NCBI GenBank assembly: GCA_045649545.1
Contig: JAZRQE010000039.1
Location: forward strand, 1 to 19,093
Reading direction: 5' to 3'
Length of the DNA: 19,093 nt
Source: UMGS172 sp045649545
Lineage (GTDB): Bacteria; Bacillota; Clostridia; Oscillospirales; Acutalibacteraceae
How positions within the stretch are numbered: position 1 is the first letter of the stretch; each line of letters opens with the position of its first letter. Shown piece after piece: positions 1-8,131 of the stretch. The notes below the pieces were generated by a model. It did not search any database and was not told the DNA's origin. It saw only the letters and a list, made by a program, of their open reading frames with translations. The position numbers and the translations under genes were made by a program.

Positions 1-474
1 ATCATTGCCGATTTTCAATGTTATATCAATAACGTTTGAAAGCGAATCCTTGGATATTACAGCATCATTTAAGCAGTTACAACTGTCTACTACCTTACCG
101 TCAATTATTTTTTCAGCTTTAAGCATCATTCTTGTTTCAACAGAATAGTCACCGGTAATAATACGCTTTAAAATATCAAGATTGCTACTGTCAACCGATG
201 CTAAATAACCCAATCTACCTGCGTTGATACCAAGTATCGGGCAATTATGTACAGCAGTAGATTTTGCAACCCTTAAAATAGTACCGTCACCGCCGATAAC
301 GATAACTGCATCAACACTATCGAGCATATTATTATAAGGTTTTTCACTTTTAATTTCCCTGGAAAACTCGGTTATAAAAGTTTCAGCACCGTTTTCGGTT
401 AAAACTTTAGAAACACGTTCGGCAATTTCAATGCTTTTCGGTTTTTCAATATTATAAACAATGAGGATTTTCAA
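1..474 (-). CDS. nadK: NAD kinase, C-terminus beyond window edge
   Basis: NAD kinase phosphorylates NAD to NADP in the cytoplasm, using ATP or polyphosphate. Only the N-terminal 158 codons are in the window. The translation starts LKILIVYNIEKPKS and carries the family signature VIVIGGDGTILRVAK, whose GGDG holds the catalytic Asp. It continues with LGINAGRLGYLA and then CLNDAVIS, where NAD kinases usually have an NE/ND pair contacting the nicotinamide ribose. I chose a TTG start at 472-474 because a strong ribosome binding site (GGGGGAG) sits about 6 bases upstream and no ATG lies near. The site is squeezed between this start and the tlyA stop, so it is the last visible gene of the nusB-to-nadK operon. 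In related Clostridia argR and recN follow, but that is outside the window. Confidence 0.95.
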   Translation of the reverse strand, partial: MKILIVYNIEKPKSIEIAERVSKVLTENGAETFITEFSREIKSEKPYNNMLDSVDAVIVIGGDGTILRVAKSTAVHNCPILGINAGRLGYLASVDSSNLDILKRIITGDYSVETRMMLKAEKIIDGKVVDSCNCLNDAVISKDSLSNVIDITLKIGND

Positions 475-488
475 TATAACTCCCCCTT

Positions 489-1298
489 TTATTTATCTAA
501 TTCTTCATGCGATGCTTTTACAACTTCTTCAGCAGTAATACCGCATATATTTTCACCCGAATCGGTTTTTTTGATATGTACTAAATACTCAATATTGCCC
601 TCAGGACCTTTGACGGGTGAGTAGGTCAAACCTAAAACGGTCATTTTATTTAAAACAATCATATCAAGTGTTTTTTGTACTGTTTCGATATGTACCGCCT
701 TGTCACGCACAACACCCTTTTTTCCAACCTTGTCCTTCCCTGCTTCAAACTGCGGTTTGATAAGGCAAACGGCCTCACCGCCTAATTTCATAAGTTCTCT
801 CATTACAGGAACGATAATCGACAAAGAAATAAAAGAAACGTCAACCGAACAAAAATCCAATTCCTCGGGAATTTCATTATGAGTTACATAACGGAAGTTT
901 GTCCGTTCCATATTTACTACTCTTTCGTCAGTACGAAGTTTCCAAGCCAACTGTCCGTATCCAACATCAATTGCATAAACTTTTTTAGCGCCGTTTTGCA
1001 ACATACAATCAGTAAAACCGCCGGTCGATGCACCAATATCAGCACAAAGTTTGCCTTCTAAGGTAATTGGAAAAGTCTCCATTGCCTTTTCAAGTTTCAA
1101 ACCGCCACGGCTGACGTATTTTAAAGGATTACTTCTTACCTCTATAATATCATCATCTTTAACAGTAGTGCCGGGTTTATCGGCTTTTTGATTATTAACA
1201 TAAACCACGCCCGCCATAATAAGCGTTTTTGCTTTTTCGCGGCTGTCACAAACAACAAGGTCAAAAACAGCAGCATCAAGTCTTTTTTTGTTACTCAA
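489..1298 (-). CDS. tlyA: TlyA-family rRNA (cytidine-2'-O)-methyltransferase
   Basis: This 269-aa protein has an S4 RNA-binding domain (about residues 1-62) followed by an FtsJ/RrmJ-type Rossmann methyltransferase. SAM-binding motif I is GASTGGFTD, and the K-D-K-E catalytic set is visible as the Lys in SRGGLKLEKA, Asp in SVDVSFIS, Lys in LIKPQFEAG and Glu in GNIEYLVH. Family members 2'-O-methylate C1920 of 23S rRNA, and some also C1409 of 16S rRNA; this modification affects capreomycin susceptibility. Older annotations call the family hemolysin A. The start is TTG at 1296-1298, preceded by AGAGG. The gene overlaps the 3' end of dxs by 8 bp, which suggests translational coupling. Whether it modifies one or both sites cannot be read from this sequence. 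Confidence 0.95.
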   Translation of the reverse strand: MSNKKRLDAAVFDLVVCDSREKAKTLIMAGVVYVNNQKADKPGTTVKDDDIIEVRSNPLKYVSRGGLKLEKAMETFPITLEGKLCADIGASTGGFTDCMLQNGAKKVYAIDVGYGQLAWKLRTDERVVNMERTNFRYVTHNEIPEELDFCSVDVSFISLSIIVPVMRELMKLGGEAVCLIKPQFEAGKDKVGKKGVVRDKAVHIETVQKTLDMIVLNKMTVLGLTYSPVKGPEGNIEYLVHIKKTDSGENICGITAEEVVKASHEELDK

Positions 1299-3144
1299 GT
1301 GATAATACCTCTTTTATCGTTTTAACAATTGAATCACAGTCTAAACCGTATTTTTTGCGTTGAGAATTAACCATTGCCTGCTTTACAAAGCCTTCGACTG
1401 CCTGAGTCTTATATTTGCCCCTAAAACCGTTCAGGAGCAATTTAAAGCCACACTTTTCCGCAACACCGCCGCTTAAAATACCTTCTTCAAAAAACAATAC
1501 GTTTTTGAAACTTAATAATTTTTCCATTAACGCGTCAGACAGCGGATTAATAACATTAAGTTTAACTACTGCAACATTAATATTATTGGAATTGAGATTT
1601 TGTTTCGCTTTTAATGCTTCGGCAGTTAAAGTTCCGTAGGTAACAATTGCTGTTTCACCGCTACCGAAAACTGTGAATTCGCCAAAATCTTCACCGGTTT
1701 CGGCAATTTCGGGCTCTCCACCACGCGGATATCTGATAGCGGCAATACCTTTGGGATTTTCGAGTCGCTTTTGTAACATTTCACGTAATTCTTGGAACGT
1801 TGCGGGAGCGTAAATCTTCACATCGGGAATTGAAGAAAGGAATGCAACATCAAATAAACCCTGGTGTGTTTCACCGTCATCACCAACGAAACCGGCACGG
1901 TCAACCGCTAAAGTTAACGGAACACCTGCAATTGCAGCATCGTGAATAATTTGGTCAAACCCACGCTGTAAAAATGTTGAATAAACCGCAAATACCGGTT
2001 TCAAGCCTGATATTGCTAAAGATGACGCGAAAGTGACCGCGTGTTCCTCAGCAATTCCTACATCAAAGAACCTATTTTTATAGGTTTCTGAAAACTTCTT
2101 TAAACCTGTACCTGTAGTCATTGCTGCAGTAATTGCACAGATTTTATCATCTTTTTCGGCTAATTCACACAACTTATCGCCAAATATAAGCGAAAAGTTA
2201 TCTTTTGACTTTGCAATTTCACCCGTAGACACATCAAAACCGCCAACACCGTGAAAATCACCCGGATTTGTTTCAGCAGGAGTATATCCCTTACCCTTAA
2301 CAGTTTTTGTATGAATAAGGACGGGACGGTTCAACTCTTTTGAAATCTCAAAGGTTTCACAAAGTTTTTCAATATCGTGACCGTCAACCGGACCCATATA
2401 ATAAAAGCCTAATGATTCAAAAATATTACTATGATAAAGGGCGTTTTTAACCATTAACTTAAAGTGGAATACAAATGAACGTAAAAATTTGCCAATAAAC
2501 GGAATTTTAACTAAAAACCGCTCAACACCGTACTTAAACTTAAAATAACCCTTATGTGTTCTGATTGTACTCAAATGTTTAGCCAAAGCACCTCTGTTTT
2601 TTGAAATAGACATTTTATTGTCGTTCAAAATAACAATTAATTTACTGTTTTTTTTGCTGACGTTATTTAACGCCTCGTAAATCATACCGCCGGTTAAAGC
2701 ACCGTCACCCAAAACGGCAATCGCGTAACCATTATCATTATTCAATGCCTTTGCAATGCATGAACCGTATGCTGATGCAACCGAAGTACTACTGTGTCCC
2801 GTGATAAAACTGTCGTGAATGCTTTCTTCAGGCTTCATAAAGCCGGAGATACCGTCTTCTTTACGTAAAGAGGAAAATTGCTTAAATCTTCCTGTAAGCA
2901 GTTTATGCGGATAGCACTGATGACCAACGTCAAAAACAATAGTATCATTAGGTGAATTAAAACACTTATGCAAGGCGACAGTTAACTCAACCGCACCCAA
3001 ATTTGACGCCAAATGTCCCCCATTTTGTGAAACTGTATTAATAATACAGTCACGCATTTCGTCACACAGTACATTAAGCTCATCATTATTAAGTTTTCTT
3101 ACATCTTCGGGTGAATTCACTCGACCGAGAAAACGATAATCCAT
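1291..3144 (-). CDS. dxs: 1-deoxy-D-xylulose-5-phosphate synthase
   Basis: DXS condenses pyruvate and glyceraldehyde 3-phosphate, with thiamine diphosphate, in the first step of the MEP isoprenoid pathway. Its 617 aa match the usual length of about 620. Visible signatures are GHQCYPHKLLTGR (about 74-86), GHSSTSVASAYG, the ThDP/Mg motif GDGALTGG (146-153) with NDNKMSIS (174-181), the pyrimidine-domain AEEHAVTFASS with its catalytic Glu near 367, and DRAGFVGDDGETHQG (415-429). All three transketolase-like domains are complete. The ATG start has AAGGAAG about 7 bases upstream. It lies 19 bp after ispA, so the first committed enzyme and the prenyl chain elongation enzyme share one transcript, a common arrangement in Clostridia. 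Confidence 0.97.
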   Translation of the reverse strand: MDYRFLGRVNSPEDVRKLNNDELNVLCDEMRDCIINTVSQNGGHLASNLGAVELTVALHKCFNSPNDTIVFDVGHQCYPHKLLTGRFKQFSSLRKEDGISGFMKPEESIHDSFITGHSSTSVASAYGSCIAKALNNDNGYAIAVLGDGALTGGMIYEALNNVSKKNSKLIVILNDNKMSISKNRGALAKHLSTIRTHKGYFKFKYGVERFLVKIPFIGKFLRSFVFHFKLMVKNALYHSNIFESLGFYYMGPVDGHDIEKLCETFEISKELNRPVLIHTKTVKGKGYTPAETNPGDFHGVGGFDVSTGEIAKSKDNFSLIFGDKLCELAEKDDKICAITAAMTTGTGLKKFSETYKNRFFDVGIAEEHAVTFASSLAISGLKPVFAVYSTFLQRGFDQIIHDAAIAGVPLTLAVDRAGFVGDDGETHQGLFDVAFLSSIPDVKIYAPATFQELREMLQKRLENPKGIAAIRYPRGGEPEIAETGEDFGEFTVFGSGETAIVTYGTLTAEALKAKQNLNSNNINVAVVKLNVINPLSDALMEKLLSFKNVLFFEEGILSGGVAEKCGFKLLLNGFRGKYKTQAVEGFVKQAMVNSQRKKYGLDCDSIVKTIKEVLSLE

Positions 3145-3163
3145 TTTTTACTTCCTTGTTCTT

Positions 3164-4027
3164 TTAATTTAATCTTGTAACCATACTTTCGGCAAATTTC
3201 TTTAAATTATCAGTGTCATTAAATTCAGACAAAAGTGAAATTGCCTCTTCAGTAAGTTTTTTAACATCGTCTTGTGCTTTTTCTATACCTACTAATGACA
3301 CATAAGTCGATTTATTTTGCTCACTGTCACTTCCAATAGGTTTTCCCAAGGTCTTTTCATCACCTATTATATCGAGAATATCGTCTCTTATTTGGAAAGC
3401 CAAACCTAATTTTTCGGCAATTTTTGATGCTTTTTCAGTTTTACCCTCATCAGCACCGGCTAAAATACAACCAATTGTCGCTGCAGCCTTAAGCAATGCA
3501 CCCGTTTTCAAACGGTAAAGCTCTAAAACGACCTCTAACGGAGCTTTCAAGTTTTCATACTTTAAGTCAATAACCTGACCGCCAATCATACCGTTAACAC
3601 CGGCACATTCGGACAACTTTGCCAACGCCTTTACAATACGGTCAGCAGGAATATTTTCGGTTTTAGCGGCAAGACCGAAGCTTTCGGTTAGCAATGCATC
3701 ACCTGCAAGCAAGGCAGTCGATTCACCAAACGCTTTATGGCAGGACGGTTTACCACGACGCATATCATCATCATCCATACAAGGTAAATCATCATGTATG
3801 AGCGAATAAGTATGTATCATTTCAAGAGCAACTGCGAAATTTAATGCATCTTCGGGGTTACCGCCTGCAACTCGCATAAACTCCATCAAAAGTTTGGGTC
3901 TAATACGTTTTCCGCCTGCCGAAGCACTGTAGGACATTGCTTTTAAAAGCTCATCATATTCAGTGCCATTTTCTATTAAAATTTCGCTTAATTTATTCTC
4001 AATTAGAACTTCGTAACTGTCAAACAT
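3164..4027 (-). CDS. ispA: Farnesyl diphosphate synthase-type polyprenyl synthetase
   Basis: This 287-aa enzyme condenses isopentenyl diphosphate with dimethylallyl and geranyl diphosphate, giving farnesyl diphosphate for undecaprenyl and quinone-type lipids. The first aspartate-rich motif is DDLPCMDDDD (79-88), followed by MRRGKPSCHKAFGE. The second is DDILD (215-219), with the upstream GGQVIDL and FQIRDD typical of the family. The residues before the first motif, EMIHTYSLIH, match bacterial type II farnesyl synthases, so C15 product length is the best guess; a geranylgeranyl product is possible. The gap to xseB is 45 bp with no convincing promoter. The ribosome binding site is weak (GAG within GTTGAGATATT). 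Confidence 0.95.
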   Translation of the reverse strand: MFDSYEVLIENKLSEILIENGTEYDELLKAMSYSASAGGKRIRPKLLMEFMRVAGGNPEDALNFAVALEMIHTYSLIHDDLPCMDDDDMRRGKPSCHKAFGESTALLAGDALLTESFGLAAKTENIPADRIVKALAKLSECAGVNGMIGGQVIDLKYENLKAPLEVVLELYRLKTGALLKAAATIGCILAGADEGKTEKASKIAEKLGLAFQIRDDILDIIGDEKTLGKPIGSDSEQNKSTYVSLVGIEKAQDDVKKLTEEAISLLSEFNDTDNLKKFAESMVTRLN

Positions 4028-4072
4028 AATATCTCAACTTTCAAATTTAAGGTAAATGTTATAATTGTTGTT

Positions 4073-4249
4073 TTACACTAACTGTTCAATTTTTTGACGA
4101 GCATTTTCAAGTTGTTGTTTACACTCAGCCGAGAGCTTAACACCGTCGGTATAAAGCTTAATGGACTCATCAAGTCCACACTCACCCGACTCCAACTTTT
4201 CAACTATTTTTTCTAAATTTTTAAGATTATTTTCAAATGATTCGCTCAT
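4073..4249 (-). CDS. xseB: Exonuclease VII small subunit
   Basis: A 58-aa ORF starts MSESFENNLKNLEKIVEKLE and continues with SGECGLDESIKLYTDG. This is the family pattern of a two-helix protein with the E-x-G-x-x-x-L-D-E-S/A-x-x-x-Y-x-x-G motif. XseB forms the multimeric small subunit that activates XseA, giving an ATP-independent nuclease that degrades single-stranded DNA in both directions. Its ATG at 4247-4249 overlaps the TGA stop of xseA as ATGA, the usual coupled arrangement. The stop is TAA at 4073-4075. It fills what would otherwise appear as a gap between ispA and xseA. Confidence 0.95.
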   Translation of the reverse strand: MSESFENNLKNLEKIVEKLESGECGLDESIKLYTDGVKLSAECKQQLENARQKIEQLV

Positions 4250-5457
4250 TGTTTTTTCTCCTTATTAATAGTATTAACAGTACAATCGGCAGTGCCGTCC
4301 GACAAGGTCAATTTGAAATTATCACCGACCAGTAAATTTTCAACCGAATTAACAGTTTTACCATTAATTTCTGTAATTGAATAACCGCGAAGTAATATTT
4401 TTGCAGGATTTAAAGCATCAAGTTTTGCCGTAAGCTCGGTGATTTTATTGTCTACTTCTGATGTATTTTTATTAAATACAGCATCGAGTCGTGATTTTAA
4501 ATTATCAAGCCTCAAACTCAAAGAGTCGACCGTATTATATGGGTTAGCCAACACAGGACGGTTAACAAGCGACTTATATTTTTGCTCTAAACTGTTAAGA
4601 TGATTGTTGACAAATGAGCTTAGCCGAACATTTAAACCTAAAATATACGCCATAACCTCTGTTATATCGGGTACCGCTAATTCTGCGGCTGCAGACGGTG
4701 TCGGTGCACGCAAATCGGCAGCAAAATCGCAAATTGTAAAATCGGTTTCGTGCCCAACTGCTGATATAACGGGAATATTTGAATTTGACACTGCACGTGC
4801 TAAATTTTCATCATTAAAGCACCATAAATCCTCAACAGAACCGCCACCACGACCGATTATTATCACATCACAGTCAGTGTTATTTGCCCTTTTTAATGCC
4901 TCAATCATTTGTTCAGCCGAGCCCTCGCCCTGCACCTTAACCGGACACATTAAAAGTGAAGCTACGGGCCATCTGCGACCTAAAACGTTTATCATATCCT
5001 GAACTGCGGCACCGGTTGCCGATGTTATAACGGCTATTTTCTTAGGAAATTGCGGTAACTTGCGTTTTTTTGCAGGGTCAAACAACCCCTCTTTACTTAA
5101 TTTATCTTTTAACTGTTCAAATGCAATAGCAATACTGCCTGCACCGTCAGGCTGCATATCACCCACATAAAACTGATATGCACCGTCACGCTCATAAAGG
5201 TTAACATCACCTCTGCAGATAACCTTCATACCATCAGTGGGTATGAATTTTAATCTTACAGAACTTGATTTAAACATAACCGCCTTAATCGACGAATTTT
5301 CGTCTTTTAAAGTAAAATACGCGTGACCGCTGAATGAATTAACCTTAAAATTAGAAATTTCACCAACAAGAAAAATTGACTTTAAATTAACATCAGAGTC
5401 AAGAACGGACTTTACATACCTATTCAATTGTGAAACGGTAATTACATTTCCGCTCAT
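4246..5457 (-). CDS. xseA: Exonuclease VII large subunit
   Basis: This 403-aa catalytic subunit of exonuclease VII begins with an OB-fold (about residues 1-100, VITVSQLNRYVKSVLDSD, then GHAYFTLKDENSSIKAVMF). The nuclease domain has FPKKIAVITSATGAAVQDM, GRGGGSVEDLWCFNDE and SAVGHETDFTICDFAADLRA followed by PTPSAAAEL, all family hallmarks. A helical C-terminal region binds XseB copies, and GYSITEINGKTV is the common C-terminal beta element. The length is near the short end for Firmicutes. ATG at 5455-5457 is preceded by AGGAG. It lies 9 bp downstream of the M22-like gene and overlaps xseB by 4 bp. Confidence 0.97.
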   Translation of the reverse strand: MSGNVITVSQLNRYVKSVLDSDVNLKSIFLVGEISNFKVNSFSGHAYFTLKDENSSIKAVMFKSSSVRLKFIPTDGMKVICRGDVNLYERDGAYQFYVGDMQPDGAGSIAIAFEQLKDKLSKEGLFDPAKKRKLPQFPKKIAVITSATGAAVQDMINVLGRRWPVASLLMCPVKVQGEGSAEQMIEALKRANNTDCDVIIIGRGGGSVEDLWCFNDENLARAVSNSNIPVISAVGHETDFTICDFAADLRAPTPSAAAELAVPDITEVMAYILGLNVRLSSFVNNHLNSLEQKYKSLVNRPVLANPYNTVDSLSLRLDNLKSRLDAVFNKNTSEVDNKITELTAKLDALNPAKILLRGYSITEINGKTVNSVENLLVGDNFKLTLSDGTADCTVNTINKEKKQ

Positions 5458-5466
5458 AATTTTCTC

Positions 5467-6396
5467 CTATTTTTCTGCTAAAATTGAAGTCATAACTGCA
5501 ATTCCCACAGCATTGTCACTCGATAATTCAGGACTTGCAAAATATGCACCGTATTTTTCGGTTATATGCTGTCTAATATAAGTATTTGACATTACTCCGC
5601 CTGCAAAAACAAAGGGTATACTCCCAAATTGTTTTATTAATTCCTCTGTCATACAGTCAACCGTTTCTGACAGATATTTAATTGTGAAACAAGCAATATC
5701 TTCTTTGGAATACCCATTTTCAAGCAGTTGTTTTGCCTTATTTTCCAAGCCCGATATACTGCAGTCTGCACCCTTCATTGAAACCTTGATTTTATCTTTA
5801 TATTCACCTAAAAGCGATAATCTATCAAGCTCTTTTCCTGCAGGAAAGTTTAATCCTAAAAGGTTACCGACACGGTCAACTGCCTGCCCCATTTTAAGGT
5901 CAAGCGACTGAGCAACGATTTTACACTTAAAGAACGAGTCTTTATCATACTCGGTATACAAAGCTTCAGTAGTACCGCCAGAAACGTGAAATGAAATAAA
6001 CGGTTTTCCTATTAAATCTAACTTTTCGGCAGAATACAATGCCGCGGCAATATGCCCTGCCTGATGTGAAAATTTATAGAGATTAACACCCAAAGCACTG
6101 GATACTGCAGACGCCACTGAAACACCTGCCAAAAAGCAAGGCATATAACTGTCATCTAAACTCCGCGGTCGGTCAGAAACACCAACAGCAGAGATTTCAC
6201 CCAATTTACAAGCACCGACTAAAATTTCAGGTAACGCTTTTGTATGCAGAAATAATGCATCACTCTGCCTTAAACCTATACTACCCTCTTTGACCGGTAA
6301 CAGTCGTCGAGAATTTACAAACTCACGAGTCTCACTGTTAAACTCTGCCGCAGAGGTAGTATAATTGCTTGTATCAATACCTAAATAAACGCTCAT
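5467..6396 (-). CDS. TsaD/Kae1-like M22 family protein (ASKHA fold)
   Basis: This 309-aa protein starts YLGIDTSNYTTSAAEF, the nucleotide-binding beta hairpin of the Kae1/TsaD/YgjD family. The two metal-binding histidines appear as SHQAGHIAAAL (H111 and H115), and the C-terminal Asp ligand as SSDNAVGIAV (D294). True TsaD makes t6A37 in tRNA with TsaB and TsaE and is usually about 340 aa. This shorter version lies in the nusB-xseA operon of many Clostridia, where it is usually a second copy and its function is not established. The ATG overlaps the nusB stop by 4 bp (ATGA). It could be the genome's only TsaD, but the operon position and divergent sequence argue for a paralogue. It should not be called a sialoglycoprotease. 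Confidence 0.85.
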   Translation of the reverse strand: MSVYLGIDTSNYTTSAAEFNSETREFVNSRRLLPVKEGSIGLRQSDALFLHTKALPEILVGACKLGEISAVGVSDRPRSLDDSYMPCFLAGVSVASAVSSALGVNLYKFSHQAGHIAAALYSAEKLDLIGKPFISFHVSGGTTEALYTEYDKDSFFKCKIVAQSLDLKMGQAVDRVGNLLGLNFPAGKELDRLSLLGEYKDKIKVSMKGADCSISGLENKAKQLLENGYSKEDIACFTIKYLSETVDCMTEELIKQFGSIPFVFAGGVMSNTYIRQHITEKYGAYFASPELSSDNAVGIAVMTSILAEK

Positions 6397-6797
6397 TTCT
6401 CTTTACGGACAATTGTGCCTAATATACCGTTTACAAACGATGCATCGTCTGCAGAGGTATAGGTTTTGCAAAGTTCAACTGCTTCGTCAATAGAAACAGC
6501 CTCAGGTATTTCATCCATAAATTTAATTTCATAAATAGCAAGACGAAGAACCGCTAAAGCTACTTTGGAAATACGGGAAATAGTCCAACCTGAGGAAAGA
6601 TTTTCCGAAATAATACCGTCAATTTCCTCAATATAATTAAAGGTTTCGGTGAATACTTTTACAGTATATCCATCCTCATCCTCTAAAAAATCACGACATT
6701 CTTTAGCAGATTCAAGTATATCTTCAACCTCATATCCGTTAATGCTCTTCTCAAAAATCAGCATAAATGCCTGATTTCTTGCTTCTTTTCTAGTCAT
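6393..6797 (-). CDS. nusB: Transcription antitermination factor NusB
   Basis: This 134-aa all-helical RNA-binding protein pairs with NusE (ribosomal protein S10) on boxA RNA and promotes rRNA antitermination. The start MTRKEARNQAFMLIFEKSIN matches the family's R-x-x-A-x-x-x-L-F pattern. The C-terminal half has PEAVSIDEAVELCKTYTS followed by ASFVNGILGTIVRK, the strongest NusB signature. The ATG is preceded by GAGGT. It is the first gene of the eight-gene minus-strand operon and lies just downstream of the promoter at 6849-6877. The 4-bp overlap with the next gene suggests coupled translation. Confidence 0.96.
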   Translation of the reverse strand: MTRKEARNQAFMLIFEKSINGYEVEDILESAKECRDFLEDEDGYTVKVFTETFNYIEEIDGIISENLSSGWTISRISKVALAVLRLAIYEIKFMDEIPEAVSIDEAVELCKTYTSADDASFVNGILGTIVRKEK

Positions 6798-6848
6798 TAT
6801 TGTACCTCACTTAAAATATTCAGAAAGTTGCATTTTTATTCATAATAT

Positions 6849-6877
6849 ATAATACATCAAAATTCCCTTAAATTCAA
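6849..6877 (-). promoter_or_regulatory. Probable sigma-A promoter of the nusB operon
   Basis: On the minus strand a -35 box TTGAAT (6872-6877) is separated by exactly 17 bp from a -10 box TATTAT (6849-6854). It lies about 50 bp upstream of the nusB start and is the only reasonable candidate I found for this operon. It is moderately close to consensus. Confidence 0.55.
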
Positions 6878-6923
6878 GTAATTTTTCAGTTTTTACACCC
6901 ATTTTATTAATGAAAAATTTGTG

Positions 6924-6952
6924 TTGCAAAAATGTATAATTGTAGTTATAAT
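6924..6952 (+). promoter_or_regulatory. Sigma-A promoter for the DivIVA-like/fumarase-beta unit
   Basis: TTGCAA (6924-6929), a 17-bp spacer and a perfect TATAAT (6947-6952) lie about 50 bp upstream of the plus-strand gene. It is divergent from the nusB promoter, and the two -35 regions are less than 50 bp apart. Confidence 0.75.
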
Positions 6953-7003
6953 TAAGAAAACACAAAAAGTGAAAATTACCTAAAATGAAATGCGGTGGAA
7001 GTA

Positions 7004-7555
7004 ATGATAAATAAGTTCAGAAACAGTCTTTTCGGTTTTAACAAGGAAGACGTTATGTCCTTTGTTATGGAGTCTAAAGAGTCTGAAAATAATTTAAAAA
7101 AGAAAATTACCGAATTAAACGGTAAAATTGATACACTTCAAAATGATTTAAAAGCGTTAAAAACCATACACGAAGAAACAGAAAAAGTATTAAACGAAAC
7201 CGAGGCACAGCTTGAAGCATACCGTCAACGTGAAGATGCTTTGACTGCTCTGAGTGAATCTATAGGCAGATTGTATTTAGTTGCAAAAGCAAATGCTGAA
7301 TCGGTTATGGCAAGCGCTAATGAATCCGCCGAAAAAAGCATGCAGGCAGTTGATAAGAATATTGAAATTGCCACTAATGCTGAAGATGAATTAAAGGAAA
7401 TCAGCGATATTCTAAATAAAAAAACACGCGAATATTTGGAAGCAGTTACTGATTTGAAAAAGCAATTGGAAGACACAAGAAAGAGTGTTATTGAAGCAAA
7501 AGAAAACATTGCCGAGCGCCAAAGTGAAATGGCAAATGTTGGAGCTAACGCATAA
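7004..7555 (+). CDS. DivIVA-like coiled-coil protein
   Basis: A 183-aa protein whose N-terminus, MINKFRNSLFGFNKEDVMSF, resembles the DivIVA/GpsB start in which a short F-x-x-x-x-x-G-Y-x-x-x-E-V-D-x-F segment binds membrane. The rest is almost entirely charged heptad-like coiled coil (about 22-75 and 100-178). The middle part, SESIGRLYLVAKANAESVMA, recalls the A-rich segment of clostridial DivIVA relatives. DivIVA proteins mark curved membrane and organise division or polar growth, but a specific role is not shown here. ATG at 7004 is preferred over an in-frame GTG at 6995 because GGTGG lies suitably upstream of the ATG and the homology starts there. The stop codon touches the start of the next gene, so the two are probably co-translated. 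Confidence 0.7.
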   Translation: MINKFRNSLFGFNKEDVMSFVMESKESENNLKKKITELNGKIDTLQNDLKALKTIHEETEKVLNETEAQLEAYRQREDALTALSESIGRLYLVAKANAESVMASANESAEKSMQAVDKNIEIATNAEDELKEISDILNKKTREYLEAVTDLKKQLEDTRKSVIEAKENIAERQSEMANVGANA

Positions 7556-8080
7556 ATGAATACGTTTTATATTAACACTGCAGATTTAATTGATACTGTC
7601 AGTAATTTAAGAGCCGGAGATAAAGTTTATCTTTCAGGGACAGTTTACACTGCACGCGATTCTGCACATAAAAGAATATTTGAACTTTTAGAAAATAATC
7701 AACCTCTGCCCTTTCCGATTAACGGTGCAACCATATATTACGCCGGACCGACACCAACTCCAGAAGGATTAGCCATTGGTAGTTGCGGACCTACAACTTC
7801 AGGCAGAATGGATGTATATACACCTACCCTTTTAAGCTTAGGCTTAAAATGTATGATTGGCAAAGGTGAACGGAGTAAAGAGGTTTGTGATTCGATAGTA
7901 AAAAATAATGCGGTGTACCTATGTGCAATCGGTGGTGCCGGTGCTTTAGCTTCAAAGTGCATTACTTCGTGTGAAGTTATTGCATTTGACGATTTAGGTT
8001 GCGAGTCTATAAAAAGGTTAGAATTCAACAATTTCCCTTTAATTGTGGGAATTGACTGCCACGGCGGGAATATGTTTTAA
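7556..8080 (+). CDS. Class I fumarate hydratase, beta subunit (C-terminal domain type)
   Basis: This 174-aa protein matches the Fumerase_C family, the beta subunit of the oxygen-sensitive [4Fe-4S] fumarase/L(+)-tartrate dehydratase. Visible motifs are GDKVYLSGTVYTARDSAHKR (42-61 region), IYYAGPTPTPEG, GSCGPTTSGRMD (substrate-binding loop) and MIGKGERSKEV. The iron-sulfur ligands lie in the alpha subunit, which is not adjacent here; upstream is the coiled-coil gene instead. Its ATG directly follows the TAA of that gene (TAAATG), and GGAG lies 11 bases before the start. The product could be fumarase, tartrate dehydratase or a related hydro-lyase; substrate cannot be told from this subunit alone. 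Confidence 0.9.
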   Translation: MNTFYINTADLIDTVSNLRAGDKVYLSGTVYTARDSAHKRIFELLENNQPLPFPINGATIYYAGPTPTPEGLAIGSCGPTTSGRMDVYTPTLLSLGLKCMIGKGERSKEVCDSIVKNNAVYLCAIGGAGALASKCITSCEVIAFDDLGCESIKRLEFNNFPLIVGIDCHGGNMF

Positions 8081-8120
8081 AAGCAAAAAACGGATGCTTG
8101 GCATCCGTTTTTTGCTTCTT
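8081..8120. terminator. Bidirectional intrinsic terminator
   Basis: A perfect 17-bp stem (8081-8097 with 8101-8117) closes a 3-base loop. The stem holds an A6 run on one side and a T6 run on the other, so it works for both the fumarase-beta gene (plus) and the VOC gene (minus). It starts immediately after the stop codon of the fumarase subunit. Confidence 0.95.
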
Positions 8121-8131
8121 TTAATATTTAA

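Noticed and set aside
4604..5002. Plus-strand ORF of 132 codons inside xseA
   Set aside because: It is a shadow of a strongly conserved gene on the other strand and has no ribosome binding site.
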